This document shows positions 1 through 5,000 of a DNA stretch of 12,013 nucleotides, piece after piece; positions within the stretch are counted from its first letter, which is position 1, and each line of letters opens with the position of its first letter. The position numbers and the translations under genes were made by a program. Under the pieces are notes generated by a model. The model was not told the origin of the DNA and did not search any database. It saw only the letters and a program-made list of their open reading frames with translations. The stretch is from Micavibrio sp. (lineage in GTDB: Bacteria > Pseudomonadota > Alphaproteobacteria > Micavibrionales > Micavibrionaceae). The stretch lies in contig JAPJRC010000064.1 in assembly GCA_030824805.1 (NCBI GenBank), positions 1 to 12,013 on the forward strand. The letters run 5' to 3'.

Positions 1-54
1 CTTTTCGACAGCGCCGATGGCAGCATTAAGAAAGATAGGTGCGAGTGGTGCCAT
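1..54 (-). CDS. Start of an unrecognised small-protein gene, cut by the window edge
   Basis: An ATG at 54-52 opens a frame that stays open for 18 codons to the left edge and reads MAPLAPIFLNAAIGAVEK. A good ribosome binding site (AGAGGAGA) lies just upstream, which supports the start. A promoter-like element is at 84-113. The first 17 residues match those of the tiny gene at 141-248 at nine positions (pattern M-A-x3-P-x-F-x2-A-A-x-G-A-V), so the two look like paralogues. The visible part is small and hydrophobic with alanine and glycine. I do not recognise the family and its length is unknown. It is probably a separate transcript from the genes upstream, because an intrinsic terminator lies at 295-324. 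Confidence 0.6.
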   Translation of the reverse strand, partial: MAPLAPIFLNAAIGAVEK

Positions 55-83
55 GTTTAATCTCCTCTGTTGTTCTAGAAATC

Positions 84-113
84 AGTATTCCAGATTCCGT
101 GTCCCAAATGCAA
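84..113 (-). promoter_or_regulatory. Promoter-like element for the gene starting at 54
   Basis: Read on the minus strand, TTGCAT (113-108) is followed after exactly 18 bases by AATACT (89-84), which could act as -35 and -10 boxes. Each matches the sigma-70 consensus at four of six positions. The -10 box ends 29 bases before the ATG at 54, leaving room for the AGAGGAGA ribosome binding site. The same two hexamers with the same 18-base spacing recur at 255-284 before the paralogous gene. The shared part extends to AATTTGCAT. The -35 side lies in the 10-bp palindrome GCAAATTTGC (110-119). Confidence 0.5.
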
Positions 114-140
114 ATTTGCCACTAAACCGCTAAAAAACCC

Positions 141-248
141 TTAAAAAGGAGAAGGATAGCGGGTTGGCGCCGTTCCGCCCACGGACGGTCTTGGTGCGCT
201 TACCGCACCTGTCGCCGCTCTTGTAAATGTGGGTGTAATCACTGCCAT
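141..248 (-). CDS. Tiny gene (35 aa), paralogue of the gene at the left edge
   Basis: An ATG at 248-246 opens a 35-codon frame ending with TAA at 143-141. It begins MAVITPTFTRAATGAVS and ends in a proline-, serine- and arginine-rich tail. The N-terminus shares nine of 17 residues with the gene starting at 54, while the DNA differs mainly at synonymous or non-conserved sites. Such protein-level similarity would not be expected of random reading frames. There is no usable Shine-Dalgarno: AAGGG is only one base from the ATG. The promoter-like element at 255-284 puts the expected transcription start at or next to the ATG, so the message may be leaderless. It could also be a truncated copy of the left-edge gene. 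Function unknown. Confidence 0.4.
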   Translation of the reverse strand: MAVITPTFTRAATGAVSAPRPSVGGTAPTRYPSPF

Positions 249-254
249 GCCCTT

Positions 255-284
255 AGTATTTCACACCCGCTTTTCCCGATGCAA
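255..284 (-). promoter_or_regulatory. Second copy of the promoter-like element
   Basis: TTGCAT (284-279) and AATACT (260-255), 18 bases apart on the minus strand, duplicate the element at 84-113 in both hexamers and spacing. The shared -35 side reads AATTTGCAT in both places. The 18-base spacers differ. Here the -10 box ends only six bases before the ATG at 248, against 29 bases in the other copy. If used as a promoter it would give an almost or fully leaderless transcript. Confidence 0.45.
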
Positions 285-294
285 ATTCCGGCCC

Positions 295-324
295 AAAAAA
301 CCGGGCGGTTGTTACACCGCCCGG
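295..324 (-). terminator. Intrinsic terminator of the HNH/membrane-protein unit
   Basis: CCGGGCGG (301-308) and CCGCCCGG (317-324) are a perfect 8-bp inverted repeat around an 8-base loop. On the minus strand the stem is followed at once by six T residues (300-295), the standard rho-independent layout. It lies 27 bases beyond the stop of the membrane-protein gene (352-705) and separates it from the tiny genes to the left. On the plus strand no T-run follows the stem, so the orientation is clear. Confidence 0.9.
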
Positions 325-351
325 CCAAAAGTCCTTTAAAGACTGTAATCG

Positions 352-705
352 TTATTTCGTTTTAAGCGTGGTCAGCAGCGCTACCGGAATAAGACCGATC
401 ATCACGCTGGATGTGTAGGACAGATATACGCCCACAGCAACCACGAGCACGGAGAAGATGTCGCTCGTCAGATTCCGTCCTGTCAGGATAAGGCCGGAGA
501 TCAGGAGCACCATAACCGTACCGATCAACGTGTAAACTTCGCCGCCCGTGAAGAACGAACCGCCGCCATCCACCACACCGGCCAGTCCCAAGAAATGGAC
601 AAGCGTGGTCGAAACACCGACCATCAGTGCCAGCGAGATGAAATAGAACCATACGGCTTCCGTGGTCGTTCTGTGGTGACCAACATCAAGTATCTTACCA
701 AACAT
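352..705 (-). CDS. Small integral membrane protein, family not recognised
   Basis: The protein is 117 aa with three or four hydrophobic spans at about residues 17-44, 57-76, 82-98 and 99-113. A short glycine-rich, polar loop (GGGSFFTGGE, about 47-56) separates the first two. There is no signal-peptide cleavage site, no cysteine and no obvious catalytic motif, so it is most likely an inner-membrane protein. The start is secured by AAAGGAGGT placed well before the ATG at 705. It begins 42 bases after the HNH endonuclease stop and is followed by a strong terminator at 295-324, so the two genes probably form one transcript. I cannot assign a function. A sensor, a transporter subunit or a structural membrane protein are all possible. 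Confidence 0.8.
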   Translation of the reverse strand: MFGKILDVGHHRTTTEAVWFYFISLALMVGVSTTLVHFLGLAGVVDGGGSFFTGGEVYTLIGTVMVLLISGLILTGRNLTSDIFSVLVVAVGVYLSYTSSVMIGLIPVALLTTLKTK

Positions 706-747
706 AGCAAACCTCCTTTGTTCAACGTTGTTATAGTTTGGCCGTCT

Positions 748-1341
748 TTAGATTACTGAACCGCTCCCTCCTTCTTCCGAGTCGAGTTCGCTGTCCCAGT
801 AAAGAAAATCCCCCCAACTTTTGTGCAGAAAGTTCGGGGGGAATTTTCGTCCTTTTTCCTGAAGCTCGAAAACGTTCGGCTGTCTGGGTTCCATCCTCGG
901 GAACATCTTGCATTCGTGGGGCATTTTGTGGCCCTTCGCTGTGTTGCAAGTTCGACAAGCCGTGACGATATTCGTCCAGGAAGTCCTGCCTCCGCGTGAT
1001 TTTGGAATGACGTGATCGAATGTCAGTTCGTTGGTGCGCTCTTTCACACCGCAGTACTGGCAATGCCATTCATCGCGCAGAAAAACATTAAATCTTGTAA
1101 AGGCAGGCCTTCTTGTCGCCTGCACATATTCTTTTAAGACCAGAACGCTCGGAAGCTTGAATTCGAAGGACGGGGATCTGACCACCTGGTCGTATTCGGA
1201 CACCACCGTTACGCTATCGCGGAACATAGCCTTCACCGCTTCCTGCCAAGACCAGACAGATAGAGGGAAATAGCTCAGCGGCCTGAAGTCGGCGTTCAGT
1301 ATCAAGGCTGGGCATTGTTCCAGTGTTCTTAAAGCTTCCAT
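748..1341 (-). CDS. HNH endonuclease family protein
   Basis: This 197-aa protein carries a C-terminal HNH nuclease fold. C94 and C97 (CQYC) plus C129 and C132 (CRTC) form a zinc knuckle. D109-H110 in FDHVIPKSRGG holds the metal and general-base histidine, and N124 and N133 fit the remaining conserved positions. Residues 1-80 form the N-terminal region usual in the stand-alone chromosomal HNH proteins common in alphaproteobacteria. It should cut or nick DNA, but its target and role are not known. No methyltransferase or toxin-like partner lies next to it, so restriction is not indicated. The start is supported by GGAGAG upstream. It has a promoter with a perfect -10 at 1436-1464 and a structured leader. 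The C-terminal tail is acidic (about 183-190). Confidence 0.9.
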   Translation of the reverse strand: MEALRTLEQCPALILNADFRPLSYFPLSVWSWQEAVKAMFRDSVTVVSEYDQVVRSPSFEFKLPSVLVLKEYVQATRRPAFTRFNVFLRDEWHCQYCGVKERTNELTFDHVIPKSRGGRTSWTNIVTACRTCNTAKGHKMPHECKMFPRMEPRQPNVFELQEKGRKFPPNFLHKSWGDFLYWDSELDSEEGGSGSVI

Positions 1342-1369
1342 ATTCTCTCCTTTGTCATAGCCCGAGTGG

Positions 1370-1415
1370 CTCCCGGGGGAGGCCTTCAGGCGGGAGGAAA
1401 AAATGTGAAGGCCTC
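1370..1415 (-). promoter_or_regulatory. Structured 5' leader of the HNH gene with two competing hairpins
   Basis: GAGGCCTTCA (1379-1388) and TGAAGGCCTC (1406-1415) are a perfect 10-bp inverted repeat. CTCCCG (1370-1375) and CGGGAG (1391-1396) form a second, 6-bp pair that interleaves with the first. Both cannot easily form together: a pseudoknot would have to cross the 10-bp stem with a 3-base connector, so they look like alternative folds. They lie between the promoter at 1436-1464 and the HNH start at 1341, inside the expected untranslated leader. No T-run follows either hairpin on the minus strand, so termination is unlikely. An effect on translation or stability is inference. Confidence 0.4.
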
Positions 1416-1598
1416 GCGCAACGTTTTATAACTTTATTATATGATAAAAATGACCCATTACCAACTATTGCCTACGCGAAAATGATGCGATGCACAGAAC
1501 AAGCGGCAAAAAGTTGGATTGCGATAATCTGACAAACACTTACCGCAAATGCGAAATCTATTGCAGGTGCTTTAGTAACGCTGCAGCAAAACCGTTGA
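1405..1598 (+). pseudogene. Degraded helix-turn-helix gene fragment
   Basis: A plus-strand frame over about 1404-1529 reads FITLLYDKNDPLPTIAYAK, then MMRCTEQAAKSWIAII. This resembles the first part of small alphaproteobacterial HTH proteins of the TIAR-x3-AS-RTA-NWL type. It stops at TGA (1530-1532). In the same frame beyond the stop it continues with a helical-looking stretch to a second TGA at 1596-1598. The frame has no start codon of its own apart from an ATG inside the antisense HNH gene. A good ribosome binding site (GGGAGG) and a GTG at 1405 sit one frame away, and a one-base insertion near the T-run at about 1424 would join them. A frameshift plus a nonsense change in a dead gene explains this. 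The resemblance is my own reading and chance is possible. Confidence 0.35.
1436..1464 (-). promoter_or_regulatory. Sigma-70-type promoter of the HNH gene
   Basis: On the minus strand TTGGTA (1464-1459) is followed after 17 bases by a perfect TATAAT (1441-1436). The predicted transcription start is near 1429, giving a leader of roughly 90 bases that contains the hairpins at 1370-1415 and the GGAGAG ribosome binding site. The promoter lies within the degraded HTH fragment on the opposite strand. Confidence 0.65.
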
Positions 1599-1628
1599 AG
1601 CCTTTATAAGAATTGCGATTTTTTGAAA

Positions 1629-2387
1629 TCAGCCCAAACTTGGCGGCTGAATAACGGTCAATTCGGAAATATCGATGGGCGCAGGCTCCACCTTAGTCGG
1701 CTTATGCTCTTCGGGCCGATGCAGTTTTCTCGATTCGGGCATGCACCCATGATAGGCGCTGTTAAGAAGAATGCGCAGCCTCTCTTCCGAATCATAATCG
1801 GTCAGACAAGCACGCAAATGGCTTATGGCGCCGTGCATCGAACCCTGCGCACCGCCCGCATCCAGATTAAAAGCACCCTCACCCGCTAGGCTGCATATCT
1901 CGAACGCGCCGGGAATATTCTGAACCGGAAGCTCGGCCAGATTGTCCACGGTGCGTATGTAGGCCCGCCCTTGCCCTTCGCCGATTATATAATGATGCTC
2001 GCGCTTCTTTTCGTCGATAATGGCGACGCCGCCCATGGTGCGATACAACGAGACATGTTCTCTTTGCATGACGGGCTGGTCAGACGGCCCAACACCATAA
2101 AACTCAATTTTTTCCGAGGGCCTGTCATACACTATGCCCGTCGTCACCATGCTATGTGGACATTCGCCATCCATGAGTGGTGCCCAGAATGTTTCTAATG
2201 TCAGTAGCGGTTCGCCTAAGTTTGTATCTCCTCTTGAAAGCACGGCTTTCCCACTCATGGACGAAACGCCATAGGTAGAGGGATAGACTGTCAACTCTTG
2301 CGAAAAAAATGCTCGAGGAAATCTGGCACCGTAATCTGCCAGAAGTTTTTCTGCATCATCGCTGTGGTTTAGTGATGTCTCGGTCAT
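1629..2387 (-). CDS. Conserved-looking hypothetical protein, function unknown
   Basis: I do not recognise this 252-aa protein. It has no signal peptide and no membrane span. Four cysteines are scattered (ECPHS, EICSL, RACLT, HGCMPE) without a clear metal-binding pattern. The centre is rich in beta-type hydrophobic stretches (IEFYGVGP, VAIIDEKK, HHYIIGEG), suggesting a soluble cytoplasmic mixed fold. The C-terminus is charged and then proline-rich. I start it at the ATG at 2387, because GGGGAG stands six bases before it. An in-frame ATG at 2420 would overlap the hairpin region and lacks such a site. It follows the esterase gene by 42 bases on the same strand, so co-transcription is likely. The ribosome binding site is inside a hairpin (2392-2411), hinting at control of translation. 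Confidence 0.75.
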   Translation of the reverse strand: MTETSLNHSDDAEKLLADYGARFPRAFFSQELTVYPSTYGVSSMSGKAVLSRGDTNLGEPLLTLETFWAPLMDGECPHSMVTTGIVYDRPSEKIEFYGVGPSDQPVMQREHVSLYRTMGGVAIIDEKKREHHYIIGEGQGRAYIRTVDNLAELPVQNIPGAFEICSLAGEGAFNLDAGGAQGSMHGAISHLRACLTDYDSEERLRILLNSAYHGCMPESRKLHRPEEHKPTKVEPAPIDISELTVIQPPSLG

Positions 2388-2391
2388 GCAT

Positions 2392-2411
2392 ATCTCCCCA
2401 AAACGGGAGAT
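2392..2411 (-). promoter_or_regulatory. Hairpin that covers the ribosome binding site of the 252-aa gene
   Basis: ATCTCCC (2392-2398) and GGGAGAT (2405-2411) are a perfect 7-bp inverted repeat with a 6-base loop. On the minus strand the 3' arm GGGAGAT contains nearly all of the Shine-Dalgarno GGGGAG for the ATG at 2387. A bulged GC pair (GCAT with ATGC) may extend the stem towards the start codon. It lies in the gap between the esterase stop (2430) and this start. No T-run follows, so it is not a terminator. Folding would hide the ribosome binding site. What would open it cannot be told from the sequence. Confidence 0.5.
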
Positions 2412-2429
2412 GCTAGCCACAGCTATTTG

Positions 2430-3077
2430 TTATGTCAATATTCTTTGCAGGAAGGCGGCACCGTCTTCTATGCCTTCGTCATCTATGCTGTGCACCAACC
2501 CTTGTGTAATACCACCCGTTACCGAAAACCCATGTGAAACAAGCGTTTGTTTTGCCATGGTATAAGCATTGACGGGCACAACGGTATCCGCATCTCCGTG
2601 GATCAGATGCACGGGGATCTTTTGAATGTTGGAATCCCCCAATGTAGCCGCACCTATGAGCGCACCCGAATATCCCAGAACCCCTGCTATCTTGTTCTTG
2701 CGGCGTGGTCCGGCATAAAGGCCCATCATGGTGCCTTGGGAAAAGCCGACCAGCGCCAGCCTGTCATCGGCCAGCTCATATTTTGCCAGCATTTCGTCTA
2801 TATATTCGTTCAGGATGGGAAACGCGGTCTCCACACCTTGAAGCATCATGTGCGGGTCACGGCTTTGAAGCGAAAACCACTGGTACCCATATGGCGCCAT
2901 ATCGCATGGGAACGGCGCATCAGGCGATACAAAAACAGTATCGGGCAAAACTGTCGCCCAATATGGCGCAAGACCGATCAGATCCTGCCCGTTTGAGCCA
3001 AGTCCATGTAACAGGATCACAATGCTTTCCGGCTTCTTTCCGGATTTCGGCGAATGGGTATAGGTTTTGAGGGACAT
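2430..3077 (-). CDS. Carboxylesterase of the phospholipase/carboxylesterase (YpfH-like) family
   Basis: This 215-aa alpha/beta hydrolase has the full catalytic set. The nucleophile is S113 in GFSQG (111-115), the acid is D164 in HGDADTVVP (160-168), and the base is H196 in GLVHSID. The oxyanion-hole motif LLHGLGSNG lies at 22-30. Size and motifs fit the Abhydrolase_2 group, which includes E. coli YpfH and hydrolyses short acyl esters. No signal peptide is present, so it acts in the cytoplasm. The natural substrate is unknown. The start at 3077 agrees with the family N-terminus, although the ribosome binding site (AAGAG) is weak. It is divergent from the lpxR-like gene, with 94 bases between them, and probably heads a two-gene unit with the 252-aa protein. 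Confidence 0.9.
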   Translation of the reverse strand: MSLKTYTHSPKSGKKPESIVILLHGLGSNGQDLIGLAPYWATVLPDTVFVSPDAPFPCDMAPYGYQWFSLQSRDPHMMLQGVETAFPILNEYIDEMLAKYELADDRLALVGFSQGTMMGLYAGPRRKNKIAGVLGYSGALIGAATLGDSNIQKIPVHLIHGDADTVVPVNAYTMAKQTLVSHGFSVTGGITQGLVHSIDDEGIEDGAAFLQRILT

Positions 3078-3171
3078 GGCAGCTCTTTCTTATTTGTCCC
3101 GTAGAATGGCAAAGACGGAACCGAATGACAATTGGGTTGTTGATGCATGTGTTTACGGTTAGTTTGGGGTC

Positions 3172-4275
3172 ATGACACACAGCGCTTCACTCAAAGGCTT
3201 TTTTGCATTCCTGCCGGTAATTCTGGCGGCAAGCGTTCTATCGTTTCCCGCTGTTGCGCAAGACGCAGCGCCGCCACCTTCAGATCCTTATAAGCTGGAG
3301 CGCGAAGCCACGCGCCACATCCGCAACACCGAAGAGAAAAACTATCTCAGCCTTTCGTACGAAAACGACCTGATCGGTGATGGCAAGGACCGTTACTACA
3401 CATCGGGCGTGCGTATGACCTATTTCAACACCGAAACAGATGTGCCGCCCGTAATCGATGATCTGGCCGACGCTATCGCGCCTTTCGACCTGAACGAGAC
3501 CACGAGCACCTTCTTCACGCTCGGTCAAAATCTCTACAGCCCTTCGGATATTACGGAGCGCAACCCTCCCGAGGGCGATCGCCCCTACGCTGGCTGGTTG
3601 TATGGCTCTATCGGTATGGCAACGCTGACGGCGGACCGTATCGACGAGCTTGAACTAACGCTTGGCGTGGTAGGTCCCGCGGCGCTGGGCGAACAAACTC
3701 AAAAATTCATTCACACCCACATCACGGACTCCAACACGCCCAAAGGTTGGTCGAACCAGCTGGACAACGAACCTGGCGTTATATTGTCGTGGCAGCGGAG
3801 ATGGCCGCGCGGCTTCAACGGCGACTGGTCGCTGGATCTTGGGCGCAACTTCCGCATCAACGCCGAACCGAACATCAATGTGAGCCTTGGCAACGTCTAC
3901 ACATATGGCGGCGCGGGCATGATGTTCACATTCGGCCCATACCAAAACACATTGCAGGACACCCCGCCGCGCGTGAAGCCGGCCATGTCCGGTACAGGCT
4001 ATTTCAGTGTGCCCGACCAGAAATGGAGCTGGTACCTGTTCACAGGGTTCGATGGCCGCGCGGTGGCACGCAATATTTTCCTGGATGGCAACAGCTTCGA
4101 TGATGACGGCCCCGATGTAGACAAAAAGATCCTTGTCGGCGATGCGGTGGCGGGTATTGCGTTTACACTCTACGACTATCGCCTGTCCTATACGGCAAAC
4201 TACCGCACGAAAGAATTCGACGGGCAGCCGGACGACACGTTCTTCGGCTCGATCACGCTGACATCGCGTTTTTAA
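3172..4275 (+). CDS. lpxR: Outer-membrane lipid A deacylase, LpxR family (DUF2219)
   Basis: The protein is 367 aa. It has a signal peptide (hydrophobic core about 8-25, likely cleavage after A27-V28-A29) and ends in phenylalanine, as outer-membrane beta-barrels do. Family landmarks are visible: YENDL (N65-D66), RYYTSGVRMTY (T77), GDRPYAGW (135-142), H171 and H173 before TPKGW, and NQLDNEP (185-191). Characterised LpxR of Salmonella removes the 3'-acyloxyacyl group from lipid A using Asn, Asp, Thr, His and Glu in the barrel. N65, D66, T77 and one of the two histidines probably correspond. I cannot place the glutamate safely. The ribosome binding site is weak. A small XRE regulator starts 44 bases downstream on the same strand and is probably co-transcribed. 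No clear promoter stands out in the divergent gap. Confidence 0.88.
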   Translation: MTHSASLKGFFAFLPVILAASVLSFPAVAQDAAPPPSDPYKLEREATRHIRNTEEKNYLSLSYENDLIGDGKDRYYTSGVRMTYFNTETDVPPVIDDLADAIAPFDLNETTSTFFTLGQNLYSPSDITERNPPEGDRPYAGWLYGSIGMATLTADRIDELELTLGVVGPAALGEQTQKFIHTHITDSNTPKGWSNQLDNEPGVILSWQRRWPRGFNGDWSLDLGRNFRINAEPNINVSLGNVYTYGGAGMMFTFGPYQNTLQDTPPRVKPAMSGTGYFSVPDQKWSWYLFTGFDGRAVARNIFLDGNSFDDDGPDVDKKILVGDAVAGIAFTLYDYRLSYTANYRTKEFDGQPDDTFFGSITLTSRF

Positions 4276-4319
4276 TCCCGCGAATCCATGATAGAATGTC
4301 GCCCAAGGAGACATCTGTC

Positions 4320-4634
4320 ATGCAATACGACATCATCCATATAGCCGGAAAACCCCATGTTCTTGTTCCCCTGCACGATTATACGCAGATGAAGAACGGC
4401 AACGCGGCGAACGATCTTCCGGATGATGTTCTCCAGAAAATCGAAGTCGGCGCGCAAAGCCCGATCAAGATCATTCGCAAATTCCGCGGCATGACTCAGG
4501 ACGATCTGGCCGGTGCTGCCGGTCTTTCCCGCCCCTATCTCACGGAAATAGAAACCGGACGCAAAGAAGGCTCCATACGGAGCCTCAAGTCGATTGCGAA
4601 GGCACTGAATGTGCCGTTGGAAAAGCTGGCTTAG
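4320..4634 (+). CDS. XRE-family DNA-binding regulator with antitoxin-like N-terminus
   Basis: This 104-aa protein joins a short N-terminal segment (MQYDIIHIAGKPHVLVPLHDY, about 1-21) to a C-terminal XRE/Cro helix-turn-helix at about 49-101 (MTQDDLAGAAGLS, then RPYLTEIETGRKEGS). The N-terminal pattern of the type I-x-G-K-P-x-V-L-V-P-x-x-D-Y resembles HTH antitoxins and Phd-like folds. I choose the ATG at 4320 because AAGGAG lies nine bases before it, whereas the upstream in-frame ATG at 4296 has none. No toxin-like gene is adjacent: upstream is the lpxR-like gene, 44 bases away, and downstream is a convergent unknown. It is therefore either an orphan antitoxin-type repressor or a regulator of the lpxR unit. 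Its TAG overlaps the stop codon of the opposite gene. Confidence 0.85.
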   Translation: MQYDIIHIAGKPHVLVPLHDYTQMKNGNAANDLPDDVLQKIEVGAQSPIKIIRKFRGMTQDDLAGAAGLSRPYLTEIETGRKEGSIRSLKSIAKALNVPLEKLA

Positions 4635-4951
4635 GCTTCCGTATCTACGTTTGTGCCTGCCGTACTGGAAGCCGAAGCGGAACCGTCATCGAACATCCCC
4701 TCTGCGACGAGAGAAGAGTTTTGTGAACGCAGCGCCAGGATGTTTATCTGGTTGGAAAGTTCTGCGGTTTCCGTTTTTGCGTAAAGCTGGTTAAACAAGG
4801 CCGTGCCGTTGTTGTAAAAACCTTCCAGCAAAGCGCGCGAACGGGGCGACATGCCCGTGCCACCGTTGCGGGCGAAAATATTCCGTCCGTTGTCGAGCAG
4901 GCTGTTCGCCATACCAAGAATGCTTGTTCCGCCGCCTAGTATCGTTGTCAT
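4631..4951 (-). CDS. Small hypothetical protein, family not recognised
   Basis: The protein is 106 aa and soluble-looking, with no cysteine, tryptophan or histidine. The N-terminus is glycine-rich (ILGGGTSILG). A helical, asparagine-rich middle follows (about 40-80), then an acidic serine/alanine tail (DDGSASASSTAGTNVDTEA). No signal peptide or membrane span is evident. The composition suggests a small structural or interaction protein rather than an enzyme. The ribosome binding site before the ATG at 4951 is poor, so a start at the internal ATG (residue 14) is possible. It follows the nitrilase-family gene by 45 bases, in a gap that holds the AAAGGTTAA repeat. Its TAA (4633-4631) overlaps the TAG of the convergent XRE gene. 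Confidence 0.6.
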   Translation of the reverse strand: MTTILGGGTSILGMANSLLDNGRNIFARNGGTGMSPRSRALLEGFYNNGTALFNQLYAKTETAELSNQINILALRSQNSSLVAEGMFDDGSASASSTAGTNVDTEA

Positions 4952-4968
4952 GCGTATATTTTACCCGT

Positions 4969-5000
4969 CAAAAGGTTAAAATTTCAACCCAAAAGGTTAA
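4969..5000 (-). repeat. Tandem 11-bp repeat and imperfect palindrome upstream of the 106-aa gene
   Basis: CAAAAGGTTAA occurs at 4969-4979 and again at 4990-5000, a period of exactly 21 bases or two helical turns. Between them GGTTAAAATTTCAACC (4974-4989) is a 16-bp palindrome apart from one mismatched pair. Together this gives three GGTT/AACC half-sites on one face of the helix. The second repeat includes the stop codon of the nitrilase-family gene. This arrangement is typical of an operator for a dimeric regulator. The obvious target is the 106-aa gene starting at 4951. Confidence 0.45.

Noticed and set aside
131..150. Terminator after the 35-aa gene (CCTT-TTT-AAGG followed by T residues, minus strand)
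   Set aside because: The stem is only four base pairs, with a three-base loop overlapping the stop codon. That is too weak to claim beside the strong hairpin at 301-324.
3655..4314. Open minus-strand frame of 219 codons, cysteine-containing
   Set aside because: It is antisense to the lpxR-like gene with no ribosome binding site or recognisable motif.
4296..4634. Type II toxin-antitoxin module at the XRE gene
   Set aside because: The regulator resembles antitoxins, but neither flanking gene is toxin-like: one side is an outer-membrane deacylase and the other a convergent unknown.
4969..5000. CtrA binding site, because of TTAACC half-sites
   Set aside because: The CtrA consensus needs TTAA-N7-TTAA. 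Here the TTAA copies are 17 bases apart, so only isolated half-sites exist.
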